Source of the DNA: Azonexus sp.
GTDB lineage: Bacteria > Pseudomonadota > Gammaproteobacteria > Burkholderiales > Rhodocyclaceae
NCBI GenBank assembly: GCA_031274715.1
Contig: JAISPT010000058.1
Span: forward strand, 1-51,868
Direction of reading: 5' to 3'
DNA: 51,868 bases
Positions 1-7,103 of the stretch are shown here, piece after piece. The stretch's first letter is position 1; every line of letters starts with the position of its first letter. Both the position numbers and the translations under genes were made by a program. Under the pieces are notes generated by a model. That model ran no database searches, was not told the origin of the DNA, and saw nothing but the letters and a program-made list of their open reading frames with translations.

Positions 1-139
1 CCATGAAGCGATCGACGAAGATCGCGCCGCTTTCCTTATCGACTTCGTACTTGACCGGCTCCGAGTGGGCGGAAATCTCGATGATGACGTTGAAATCGTC
101 GGGAATGGATTTCCCGGAAGGAACGTTGTTGAGTGCCAT
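1..139 (-). CDS. ppa: Inorganic pyrophosphatase, N-terminal 46 residues (cut by window edge)
   Basis: Family I soluble pyrophosphatase, which hydrolyses pyrophosphate to two phosphates in the cytoplasm and so drives biosynthetic reactions forward. Only the first 46 codons are inside the window. The protein starts MALNNVPSGK and carries the family signature around residues 28-46 (PVKYEVDKESGA then FVDRFM). Lys30, Glu32 and Arg44 match the Lys29, Glu31 and Arg43 active-site positions of the E. coli enzyme, numbered there without Met1. The ATG at 139 is preceded by a weak purine stretch (AGAGAG) and, farther up, by a perfect -10 hexamer at 180-175, so it probably has its own promoter. Identification is firm despite the truncation. 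Confidence 0.93.
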   Translation of the reverse strand, partial: MALNNVPSGKSIPDDFNVIIEISAHSEPVKYEVDKESGAIFVDRFM

Positions 140-174
140 TTTTGTCTCTCTGCGGTTGGGTTTGAGAATTTTTC

Positions 175-180
175 ATTATA
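175..180 (-). promoter_or_regulatory. Probable -10 box for ppa
   Basis: The minus strand reads TATAAT here, a perfect sigma-70 -10 hexamer, about 35 bp upstream of the ppa start codon. No good -35 hexamer lies 16-18 bp upstream, where the DNA is GC-rich, so the promoter is inferred mainly from the -10 match and its position. Confidence 0.45.
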
Positions 181-302
181 CCGTCGCGCCGGACGGTGAG
201 TCTCTCCGGGCTTTCGCCCGGAGCTTCCTCGCCACGAGTTTGGGGCGCCTGCGGCGCCCACAAATCACGCTTGGCTCGCTGGACCTCGGCCTGAAGGCCG
301 GG
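181..302 (-). terminator. Cluster of GC-rich hairpins between the exonuclease gene and ppa
   Basis: The 182-bp gap between the exonuclease stop and ppa holds several perfect inverted repeats: an 8-bp stem at 204-211/216-223 with a TTTC loop, a 7-bp stem at 243-249/253-259 with a TGC loop, and a smaller one at 181-185/192-196. None is followed by a clear T-run on the minus strand, so intrinsic termination is uncertain. They may instead end the upstream transcript with Rho or stabilise its 3' end. No gene is seen in this gap. Confidence 0.35.
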
Positions 303-321
303 GCTTGTGCTTGCACCCTGG

Positions 322-1107
322 TCATTGCCAGGCGGCAAGAAACTCCTGCCAGTGCGGAGCGCCGATCCGGGCCAGTTGTGCCTTGACGAAATCGATCTCG
401 GCCGCTTCCTCGGTCGCCGTCAATTCGCCGCGCAGGCGGCGGAAACGGTTGTAGACCAGATAGGTATTGACCACGTCGGTCTCGCAGTAGTCGCGGATGG
501 CGGCTGCCTGCCCCGCCTGCCAGGCTTCCCAGACCTTGCCGCCGTCCATGCCGAGTTTGCCGGGAAAGCCGAACAGCTTGGCTAAATCATCGAGCGGCGC
601 ATTGGCGCGAGGGTTGTACAGAGCCAGCAAATCCATCAAATCGAGGTGACGGGTGTGGTAGCGGCTGATGTAATTGTTCCACTTGAAATCGCGCGAATCG
701 GCGTAGTCGCCGTCGCCGAGATCCCAGTAACGCGGCGCCGAAACGCCATGCAGCATGCCGCGATAATGCAGCACCGGCAGATCGAAACCGCCGCCGTTCC
801 AGGACACGATCTGCGGCGTGAATTTCTCGACGCCGTCGAAAAAGCGCTGGATGATGGCGCCTTCGTCAAGTTCCGGCTCGGCCAGCGACCATACCTTGAA
901 GCCCTCACTGGTACGCAGGGCGCAGGAAATACTGACCACCCGCTGCAGGTGTAAGGATAGGAAATCGCTGCCGGTCTTGGCTCGGCGTTGCTGAAAGGCC
1001 AGTTCGGCCACTTCGGCGTCGGAAAGTTCGGCCGGCAGATCGTTGAGCCGGCGCAGGCCGGCCACGTCGGGAATGGTCTCGATATCGAAGACGAGCACCG
1101 GCTTCAT
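322..1107 (-). CDS. Predicted 3'-5' exonuclease, PolB-type DnaQ-like fold
   Basis: A 261-residue protein of the family of predicted 3'-5' exonucleases related to the proofreading domain of DNA polymerase B. The metal-binding motifs are visible in order: ExoI with Asp8 and Glu10 in VFDIET, ExoII as WNGGGFD at 103-109, and ExoIII as YCETD at 207-211 (Tyr-x3-Asp). The expected role is removal of nucleotides from DNA 3' ends, but the physiological substrate of this bacterial family is not known to me. The ATG at 1107 is chosen because the protein then begins directly with the ExoI strand and AAGG lies 8-9 bases upstream. A longer in-frame extension to 1233 overlaps cysM and is unlikely. The start lies 10 bp after the cysM stop, so the two are probably co-transcribed. 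Confidence 0.85.
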   Translation of the reverse strand: MKPVLVFDIETIPDVAGLRRLNDLPAELSDAEVAELAFQQRRAKTGSDFLSLHLQRVVSISCALRTSEGFKVWSLAEPELDEGAIIQRFFDGVEKFTPQIVSWNGGGFDLPVLHYRGMLHGVSAPRYWDLGDGDYADSRDFKWNNYISRYHTRHLDLMDLLALYNPRANAPLDDLAKLFGFPGKLGMDGGKVWEAWQAGQAAAIRDYCETDVVNTYLVYNRFRRLRGELTATEEAAEIDFVKAQLARIGAPHWQEFLAAWQ

Positions 1108-1117
1108 GCCGCACCTT

Positions 1118-2017
1118 TCATGCTGGAAAGACGCCGGTCGACAGATAGCGGTCGCCACGGTCGCAGATGATGCTGACGATGACTGCGTTCTCCAGCGCCT
1201 GCGCCAAGCGCAGGGCGACGACGATGCCGCCACCGGAGGAGATACCAGCGAAGATGCCTTCCTCGACGGCCAGCCGGCGGGTCATCGCCTCGGCCTCGGC
1301 CTGGCTGACGTATTCAATGGCATCGACATGGTCCGGGACATAAATTTTCGGTAGATAGGCTTGCGGCCACTTGCGGATACCGGGAATCTGGCTGCCCTCC
1401 TCCGGCTGACAGCCGACGATTCGGATGGCCGGGTTCTTTTCCTTGAGGAAGCGGCCAGTGCCCATGATGGTACCGGTGGTACCCATGCTGGAGACGAAAT
1501 GGGTAACGCCCCCGCCGGTGTCGCGCCAGATTTCCGGGCCAGTGCCTTCGTAGTGCGCCAGCGGGTTGTCCGGGTTGGCGAACTGGTCGAGGATGATACC
1601 CTGGCCTTCGTTACGCATCTTCTCGGCGACGTCGCGGGCCAATTCCATGCCACCCTCTCTAGGCGTCAGCACCAGTTCGGCGCCGTAGGCGCGCATGCTC
1701 TGGCGGCGCTCGACGCTCTGGTTCTCGGGCATTACCAAGATCATCCGGTAGCCCTTGATGGCCGCGACCATGGCCAAGGCGATACCGGTATTGCCAGAAG
1801 TCGCCTCGATCAGCGTGTCGCCCGGCTGGATGTCGCCCCTGGCCTCGGCACGGACGATCATCGACAGCGCCGGCCGGTCCTTGACCGAGCCAGCCGGATT
1901 GTTGCCTTCCAATTTGGCGAAGAGGACATTGCCACGCCGTTCGTTCTCCGCACCCGGCAGGCGCAGCAGACGAACCAGCGGCGTATTGCCGACAAAATCC
2001 CCTAAGGGTTTAGCCAT
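1118..2017 (-). CDS. cysM: Cysteine synthase B (O-acetylserine sulfhydrylase)
   Basis: A 299-residue PLP enzyme that makes L-cysteine from O-acetyl-L-serine and sulfide; the CysM isozyme can also use thiosulfate. The PLP lysine is Lys46 in the motif AGSVKDRPA, and the phosphate-binding loop is TSGNTG at 73-78. Length and the short C-terminus (ending near STGVFPA) fit CysM better than CysK. The gene overlaps the end of hldD by 8 bp and is followed 10 bp later by the exonuclease gene. This arrangement is common downstream of the heptose genes in Betaproteobacteria. Nothing unusual was seen in the active site. Confidence 0.94.
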   Translation of the reverse strand: MAKPLGDFVGNTPLVRLLRLPGAENERRGNVLFAKLEGNNPAGSVKDRPALSMIVRAEARGDIQPGDTLIEATSGNTGIALAMVAAIKGYRMILVMPENQSVERRQSMRAYGAELVLTPREGGMELARDVAEKMRNEGQGIILDQFANPDNPLAHYEGTGPEIWRDTGGGVTHFVSSMGTTGTIMGTGRFLKEKNPAIRIVGCQPEEGSQIPGIRKWPQAYLPKIYVPDHVDAIEYVSQAEAEAMTRRLAVEEGIFAGISSGGGIVVALRLAQALENAVIVSIICDRGDRYLSTGVFPA

Positions 2018-3008
2018 GCCGATGCAACCACTCGATATATTGGCCGACGCCCTCCTCGACCGTCGCCATCGGTGCTGCGTAGCCGGCCGCGCGTAGGCGG
2101 CTCAGATCGGCCTGCGTGAAGGCCTGGTACTTGCCCTTCAGCGCCTCGGGGAAGGCGACGTATTCGAGCAAACCCTGCGTCCGCAGCTCGGCCAGCGTCA
2201 AGACCGCTTCGCCACGCACCCGACGGCAGCCGTTGACAGCGGCAACGGCGACGTCGTTGAAGCTTTGCGCCCGGCCGGAGCCGAGATTGAAGATGCCGGA
2301 TTTCTCCGGATGGTCGAGGAAGAACAGATTGACCTTGGCGACATCGCCGACGAAGACAAAATCACGCATCTGGCCGCCATTCTTGTAGCCGTGCGAACCT
2401 TCGAACAGCTTAACCTTGCCCTCGGCCATAAACTGGTTGTAGTGATGGAAGGCGACCGAGGCCATGCGCCCCTTGTGCGTTTCGCGCGGGCCGTAGACGT
2501 TGAAGTAACGGAAGCCGACGATCTGCGACGACGGCCCTCTGGCCAACCGTCGGCGGACGATCTGGTCGAACAAAAACTTCGAATAGCCGTAGACATTGAG
2601 CGGCCCTTCGTTCTGCCGCTCCTCGCGGAACACGCTGGCAGCGCCGTAGGTAGCCGCCGACGAGGCATAGAGAAACTGGACGTCCTGATCCTGGCACCAG
2701 TCGAGCAGGATGTTCGAATAGCGGAAATTGTTTTCCATCATGTAGCGGCCATCGCTTTCCATGGTGTCGGAGCAGGCGCCTTCATGGAAAATGGCTTCGA
2801 CCTCGCCGTCGAAATGGCCAGCCTGGATGCGCTCGATAAAATCGTGCTTATCGAGGTAATCGGCGATCTCGCAGTCAATCAGGTTCTTGAACTTGTCGGC
2901 CTTGGTCAGGTTGTCGACAGCGATGATGTTCGTTACGCCGCGCTCGTTGAGCGCCTTGACGATGTTGGCCCCGATAAAACCGGCCGCGCCGGTGACGATG
3001 GTATACAT
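2010..3008 (-). CDS. hldD: ADP-L-glycero-D-manno-heptose 6-epimerase
   Basis: A 332-residue extended short-chain dehydrogenase/reductase that converts ADP-D-glycero-D-manno-heptose into the L-glycero form used for the LPS inner core. It has the NADP-binding GxxGxxG (Gly7, Gly10, Gly13), Ser116/Ser117, and the catalytic Tyr140-x3-Lys144; a further lysine near 178-179 (in ETHKG) matches the second base of the E. coli enzyme. It sits 17 bp after the heptose-phosphate kinase gene and overlaps cysM, forming an rfaE-hldD-cysM unit. The full-length family match and context make the call secure. Confidence 0.95.
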   Translation of the reverse strand: MYTIVTGAAGFIGANIVKALNERGVTNIIAVDNLTKADKFKNLIDCEIADYLDKHDFIERIQAGHFDGEVEAIFHEGACSDTMESDGRYMMENNFRYSNILLDWCQDQDVQFLYASSAATYGAASVFREERQNEGPLNVYGYSKFLFDQIVRRRLARGPSSQIVGFRYFNVYGPRETHKGRMASVAFHHYNQFMAEGKVKLFEGSHGYKNGGQMRDFVFVGDVAKVNLFFLDHPEKSGIFNLGSGRAQSFNDVAVAAVNGCRRVRGEAVLTLAELRTQGLLEYVAFPEALKGKYQAFTQADLSRLRAAGYAAPMATVEEGVGQYIEWLHRHG

Positions 3009-3025
3009 GCGGCTTCCTTGCTTCT

Positions 3026-3952
3026 TTAGATGGCGTGGGCGATTTCTTCGCGAGTAACGACGGCCGTCCCCAGCTTGCCAACGACGATACCAGCGGCAAT
3101 GTTGGCGACGCGGATGGCCTCGGCCCAGTCGGCCCCGGCGGCGACCATGACGGCCAGCGTGGCGATCACGGTATCGCCGGCGCCGGAAACATCAAACACT
3201 TCCCGCGCCTGCGCCGTCTGGTGGTGCCTCTCGTCGTCGGCAAACAGGGTCATGCCCTCTTCGCTACGCGTCACCAGCAGGGCCTCGATGCCGAGTTCGC
3301 CGCACAACCGGCGAGCCTTGTCGGCCAACTCCTCCTCGCTGCGCCAACTGCCGATGATCTGCTTCAACTCGGCGCGGTTGGGCGTGATGACCGTCGCCCC
3401 GGCGTAGCGGGACCAGTCGTCGCCCTTCGGGTCAACCAGCACTGGCTTGTCGGCAGCGCGGGCGATGCGGATCATCTCGGCGATATGGGTCAAGCCGCCC
3501 TTACCGTAGTCGGACAACACCACCACGTCGACATCGGCGACGCGGCGTTCGAAATCGGCCAGCTTGGCAAGCAGGATTTCGTGCGACGGCGGCGTTTCAA
3601 AATCGATGCGCAGCAACTGTTGCTGGCGACCAATCACACGCAGCTTGACGATGGTCGCCAGGTCACCGTCGACGTGCAAGCCAGCGTCGATCATTCCTGC
3701 ATCGAGCAGGCGGGCCAAGCTGCGCCCGGCATCATCGTCGCCGACCACTGACAGCAGCGCCGCCACCGCCCCCAGCGAGACGGCATTGCGCGCCACGTTG
3801 GCGGCACCGCCGAGGCGCTCTTCCTGGCGCTCGACCTTGACCACCGGCACCGGCGCCTCCGGCGAAATGCGGTCGACTTCGCCGAACCAGTAGCGGTCCA
3901 GCATCACGTCGCCAACAACTAGCAGGCGCACCTGGGCAATCTTCTCCAGCAT
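3026..3952 (-). CDS. rfaE1: D-glycero-beta-D-manno-heptose-7-phosphate kinase (RfaE domain I)
   Basis: A 308-residue PfkB/ribokinase-family enzyme that phosphorylates heptose 7-phosphate at C1 on the way to ADP-heptose for LPS core. It corresponds only to the N-terminal kinase half of E. coli HldE; the adenylyltransferase half is absent, as is usual in Betaproteobacteria, where rfaE2 is a separate gene. Visible motifs are the substrate loop GGAANVA at 48-54 and the anion-hole/catalytic GAGDT at 257-261 with Asp260 as the base. It lies 3 bp after ugd and directly before hldD, so it is part of an LPS precursor operon. Confidence 0.93.
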   Translation of the reverse strand: MLEKIAQVRLLVVGDVMLDRYWFGEVDRISPEAPVPVVKVERQEERLGGAANVARNAVSLGAVAALLSVVGDDDAGRSLARLLDAGMIDAGLHVDGDLATIVKLRVIGRQQQLLRIDFETPPSHEILLAKLADFERRVADVDVVVLSDYGKGGLTHIAEMIRIARAADKPVLVDPKGDDWSRYAGATVITPNRAELKQIIGSWRSEEELADKARRLCGELGIEALLVTRSEEGMTLFADDERHHQTAQAREVFDVSGAGDTVIATLAVMVAAGADWAEAIRVANIAAGIVVGKLGTAVVTREEIAHAI

Positions 3953-3955
3953 GAA

Positions 3956-5275
3956 TCAGCGTCCGATGGCGAAGTACTCGATACCCATGTCGCGCACGGC
4001 CTTTGGATCGTAAAGATTACGGCCGTCAAAGATGACCGGATGCTTCAATGTCTGCTGGATAGCGGCGAAATCCGGGGCGCGGAATTCTTTCCATTCGGTG
4101 ACGATGATCAGCGCATCGGCCCCAGCCAACGCCGCCATCGGCTGCTCGGCGTAGGCGAGGCGCGGCTCGTCGGCGAAAATCCGCCGCGTTTCGTCCATGG
4201 CTACCGGATCGTAGGCGGTGACCGTAGCGCCGGCGGCGAACAGGTCAGCGATCAACTCGCGGCTGGGCGCCTCGCGCATATCGTCGGTGTTCGGCTTGAA
4301 GGACAGCCCCCACAGCGCGAAATGTCGGCCCGTCAGATCGCCGAAGCGGCGTTTGATCTTCCCAGTCAGCACATGCTTCTGGACCTCGTTGGCTTCCTCG
4401 ACGGCGTTCAGCACTTTTAGGCGGATGCCGGCATCGTCCTGGGCCGTCTTGATCAGGGCCTTGACATCCTTGGGGAAGCAGGAACCGCCGTAGCCGCAGC
4501 CGGGATACAAGAAGTGGTAGCCGATGCGCGGATCGGCGCCGATGCCTTGACGTACCATCTCGATATCGGCACCGAGCACCTCGGCCAGGTTGGCCAGTTC
4601 GTTCATGAAGCTGATGCGCGTCGCCAGCATGGCGTTAGCGGCGTATTTAGTCAGTTCGGCGCTTTTTACGTCGGTAACGATCAGGCGCTCGTGGTTACGC
4701 TGGAAGGGCGCATACAGCGTGCGCATCAGGTGCACGGCCTGCTCGTCTTCGGCACCGACGACGATGCGGTCGGGCCGCATGAAATCGTCGACGGCCGCCC
4801 CTTCCTTGAGGAATTCCGGGTTGGAGACAACGCTGAAGGGAATATCGACGCCACGCTTCTGCAGTTCCTCTTGCAGCGCCGCCTTGACCTTGGCCCCGGT
4901 GCCAACCGGCACCGTGCTCTTGTCGACCACAACTTTGTAGTCGGTCATCAGCCGGCCAATGTTGCGCGCCGCCGCCAGCACGTATTGCAGGTCGGCCGAG
5001 CCATCCTCATCCGGCGGCGTGCCGACGGCGATGAATTGGACAACACCGTGGCGCACCGCCCGTTCGACGTCGGTGGTGAAATGCAGGCGGCCGTTCGCGA
5101 CATTGCGCCGCACCATATCCTGCAGGCCGGGTTCGTAGATGGGAATACCGCCTTCTTCGAGAATGCGGATCTTCTCCGGATCGATATCCAGACACAGGAC
5201 ATCGTTGCCGACTTCGGCCAAGCAGGTGCCGCTGACCAGTCCAACGTAGCCACTGCCAATAACAGTTATCTTCAT
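3956..5275 (-). CDS. ugd: UDP-glucose 6-dehydrogenase
   Basis: A 439-residue NAD-dependent enzyme that oxidises UDP-glucose twice to UDP-glucuronic acid. The N-terminal Rossmann motif is GSGYVG at 7-12, the proline-rich VGTP is near 84-87, and the catalytic cysteine is Cys266 in the signature PGCGYGGSCFPKD. The conserved Lys210 and Asn214 follow in TKYAANAML. The length is normal for the family. The ATG at 5275 is preceded by AGGA at a good distance. Its position between lapB and the heptose genes suggests use in LPS or capsule. UDP-GlcA from this enzyme is one possible source of the uronic acids that the neighbouring polysaccharide cluster may modify. Confidence 0.95.
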   Translation of the reverse strand: MKITVIGSGYVGLVSGTCLAEVGNDVLCLDIDPEKIRILEEGGIPIYEPGLQDMVRRNVANGRLHFTTDVERAVRHGVVQFIAVGTPPDEDGSADLQYVLAAARNIGRLMTDYKVVVDKSTVPVGTGAKVKAALQEELQKRGVDIPFSVVSNPEFLKEGAAVDDFMRPDRIVVGAEDEQAVHLMRTLYAPFQRNHERLIVTDVKSAELTKYAANAMLATRISFMNELANLAEVLGADIEMVRQGIGADPRIGYHFLYPGCGYGGSCFPKDVKALIKTAQDDAGIRLKVLNAVEEANEVQKHVLTGKIKRRFGDLTGRHFALWGLSFKPNTDDMREAPSRELIADLFAAGATVTAYDPVAMDETRRIFADEPRLAYAEQPMAALAGADALIIVTEWKEFRAPDFAAIQQTLKHPVIFDGRNLYDPKAVRDMGIEYFAIGR

Positions 5276-5284
5276 GGGGAATTC

Positions 5285-6457
5285 CTACAGGGTTTGATCG
5301 AACTCTTCGCTGCGTCGCGGCGGATAAGTTTCCCAGCCACCGCAGGCCGGGCAACGCCAGTAGAATTGGCGGGCCTTGAAACCACAATTATCGCACCGAT
5401 AGCGCGACAGCCGCTGGGTATACCCTTGGATGATGGTCTTGGCCAGATCGATGTCGGGACGAAGCTCTGGCGCGACCAACGGCAAACGCGCGCTCATCAG
5501 TTTTTCCAGGCCGAGCAGGGTCGGATTGCGTTGCAACTCGGCGCGCACCAGGCGGTAGGCCGCGTCAGTACCTTCGTTCTCGAGGACCAGTTGATAAACG
5601 ACATCGAGCAGGTCGAGCGACGGATAGCCTTCGAGATAGCCGCTGAGCAGCGCGATGCCTTCGTCGCGGCGATCCAGCTTGCGGTAGGTGTCGAGCAGGC
5701 GCTGGGCGACCAGCGCCAGGTAGGCCGGATCCTGTTGCTCGATCCGCTGCCAGGCCTCAATGGCCGCCTGCGGCTTGCCTTCCTGCAGCAGCAGGTCGCC
5801 CTGCAACAGGCTGGCGCGCACGCACTTGCGATTCTGCTGCATCGCCGATTCGAGATAGCTCCGTGCCGAGTCGGGCTTCGAGCGCATGATCTCGCCGGCC
5901 GCCAGTTCGCAATAAAACTCGGCCACCTCCTGCTGCGAGGCGACGTCCGGCAGTTCGCGCGCCAATTCCACCGCCTTCAGCCATTCCTTCTCGACCTGGT
6001 AGATTTCCAGCAGATTGCGCTTGGCATCCTCCTCGAAAGCAGTGCCGATCAGCTTGTTGAAGATTTCCTCGGCACGGTCGAGCAAGCCGGCCTTGAGGAA
6101 ATCCTGGCCAAGTTCGGCCAGCGCATGCAGGCGCACCCCATCGTCGAGGTCGGGCCGATCGATCAAGTTCTGGTGCATGCGGATCGCCCGCTCCGTCTCG
6201 CCACGGCGGCGGAACAGGTTGCCAAGGGCGAAGTGCAACTCGACGGTCTGCGAATCGACCTTGGCGACTTCGAGAAAAGAATCAATGGCCTTGTCCGGCT
6301 GCTCGTTGAGCAGGAAATTCAGGCCCTGGAAATAGGAACGCGGCAGTACCCGCGATTCATGCACCACCTGCCGGATATCGACCCGCGCCGCCGCCCAGCC
6401 GAGGGCGAAGAAAACGGGAATCAGCAGCAGTTGCCAGTATTCGAAGAGCTCGCTCAT
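5285..6457 (-). CDS. lapB: Lipopolysaccharide assembly protein LapB (YciM)
   Basis: A 390-residue membrane-anchored TPR protein. In E. coli LapB works with the protease FtsH to control LpxC turnover and coordinates LPS assembly. Here one N-terminal membrane helix spans about residues 8-24, the middle is made of TPR-like helical repeats, and the C-terminus has a rubredoxin-type zinc site with Cys355, Cys358, Cys369 and Cys372. This is the diagnostic LapB layout. The start overlaps the lapA stop by 4 bp (ATGA), so translation is coupled. The next gene is ugd 9 bp downstream. Confidence 0.94.
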   Translation of the reverse strand: MSELFEYWQLLLIPVFFALGWAAARVDIRQVVHESRVLPRSYFQGLNFLLNEQPDKAIDSFLEVAKVDSQTVELHFALGNLFRRRGETERAIRMHQNLIDRPDLDDGVRLHALAELGQDFLKAGLLDRAEEIFNKLIGTAFEEDAKRNLLEIYQVEKEWLKAVELARELPDVASQQEVAEFYCELAAGEIMRSKPDSARSYLESAMQQNRKCVRASLLQGDLLLQEGKPQAAIEAWQRIEQQDPAYLALVAQRLLDTYRKLDRRDEGIALLSGYLEGYPSLDLLDVVYQLVLENEGTDAAYRLVRAELQRNPTLLGLEKLMSARLPLVAPELRPDIDLAKTIIQGYTQRLSRYRCDNCGFKARQFYWRCPACGGWETYPPRRSEEFDQTL

Positions 6458-6738
6458 GAAACCGGCGGTAGCTCTGGCATCGATTCCTGCGGCGCTTTGC
6501 TGGCCAGTTGCTGACGCAGGCGCGAAATCTCACGCCGCTGGCGGTACAGCACGCCGAGCAGCGACAACGCACCGAGCACAGCGCCGGCAGCGAAGAAAGT
6601 CAGCAGCACGATAACCAGCGGCGCCTGCCAAACCTGGTCAAGAAGCAGATTGAGCGTTACCGGGGCGGTGTTCTGGACAGCAAAAACGACCAGAAAGAAA
6701 AAAATGACGAGCCGTATGGCCCAGGTCAGTATTGTCAT
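6454..6738 (-). CDS. lapA: Lipopolysaccharide assembly protein LapA domain protein
   Basis: A 94-residue inner-membrane protein with two hydrophobic helices (about residues 7-24 and 41-63), the motif VQNTAPVTLNLL between them, and a basic, coiled tail (RQRREISRLRQQL). This is the LapA/DUF1049 layout, a small partner of LapB. The ATG at 6738 is chosen because it gives the family N-terminus; the longer frame runs back through a terminator into ihfB. No Shine-Dalgarno is visible before it, and a hairpin with a T-run ends only about 11 bp upstream, so expression probably depends on read-through or on a leaderless or coupled start. It overlaps lapB by ATGA. Confidence 0.88.
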   Translation of the reverse strand: MTILTWAIRLVIFFFLVVFAVQNTAPVTLNLLLDQVWQAPLVIVLLTFFAAGAVLGALSLLGVLYRQRREISRLRQQLASKAPQESMPELPPVS

Positions 6739-6749
6739 GACATTGAATG

Positions 6750-6778
6750 AAAAAGGGCAGTGAAATGACTCACTGCCC
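6750..6778 (-). terminator. Rho-independent terminator between ihfB and lapA
   Basis: On the minus strand a perfect 9-bp stem (6770-6778 with 6755-6763, arms GGGCAGTGA and TCACTGCCC) with a 6-base loop is followed at once by TTTTT (6754-6750). This is a textbook intrinsic terminator 29 bp after the ihfB stop. It lies only about 11 bp before the lapA start codon. Confidence 0.85.
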
Positions 6779-6806
6779 GAATCTACCACAATGCGTCGGT
6801 ACAACG

Positions 6807-7091
6807 TCAGACCGGCTGATCGACCCGTTCGCGCAACTCCTTGCCCGCTTTGAAATGGGGAACCCACTTCGCCGGAACGCTGACCTTCTCCCCCGACTTG
6901 GGGTTGCGGCCGGTGCGCGGCGGCCGGTAGTTGAGCGCAAAGCTGCCGAATCCGCGGATCTCGATGCGATCCCCGCGCACCAGCGCCTCGGACATCGCAT
7001 CGAGAATCATCTTGACCGCAAAATCAGCATCCTTCGCCACCAACTGCGGAAACCTCTCCGCCAGCCGGGCGATGAGCTCGGACTTGGTCAT
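6807..7091 (-). CDS. ihfB: Integration host factor subunit beta
   Basis: A 94-residue DNA-bending protein of the HU/IHF family; it forms a heterodimer with IhfA and shapes promoters, recombination sites and origins. The DNA-binding arm is conserved as RGFGSFALNYRPPRTGRNP (about 45-63), including the intercalating proline in the GRNP turn. The MTKSELI start and the length identify the beta subunit. It starts 12 bp after the rpsA stop with AAGG in between. The rpsA-ihfB pairing is general in Proteobacteria. A strong terminator follows. Confidence 0.96.
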   Translation of the reverse strand: MTKSELIARLAERFPQLVAKDADFAVKMILDAMSEALVRGDRIEIRGFGSFALNYRPPRTGRNPKSGEKVSVPAKWVPHFKAGKELRERVDQPV

Positions 7092-7103
7092 GCCTGTGCC
7101 TTA

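Noticed and set aside
4514..6514. 666-residue plus-strand reading frame opposite ugd and lapB
   Set aside because: It is antisense to two well-identified genes, has no recognisable motifs, and long antisense frames are expected in GC-rich coding DNA.
6739..6867. Longer LapA start at 6867
   Set aside because: It would run through the terminator hairpin into ihfB and adds 43 residues unlike LapA.
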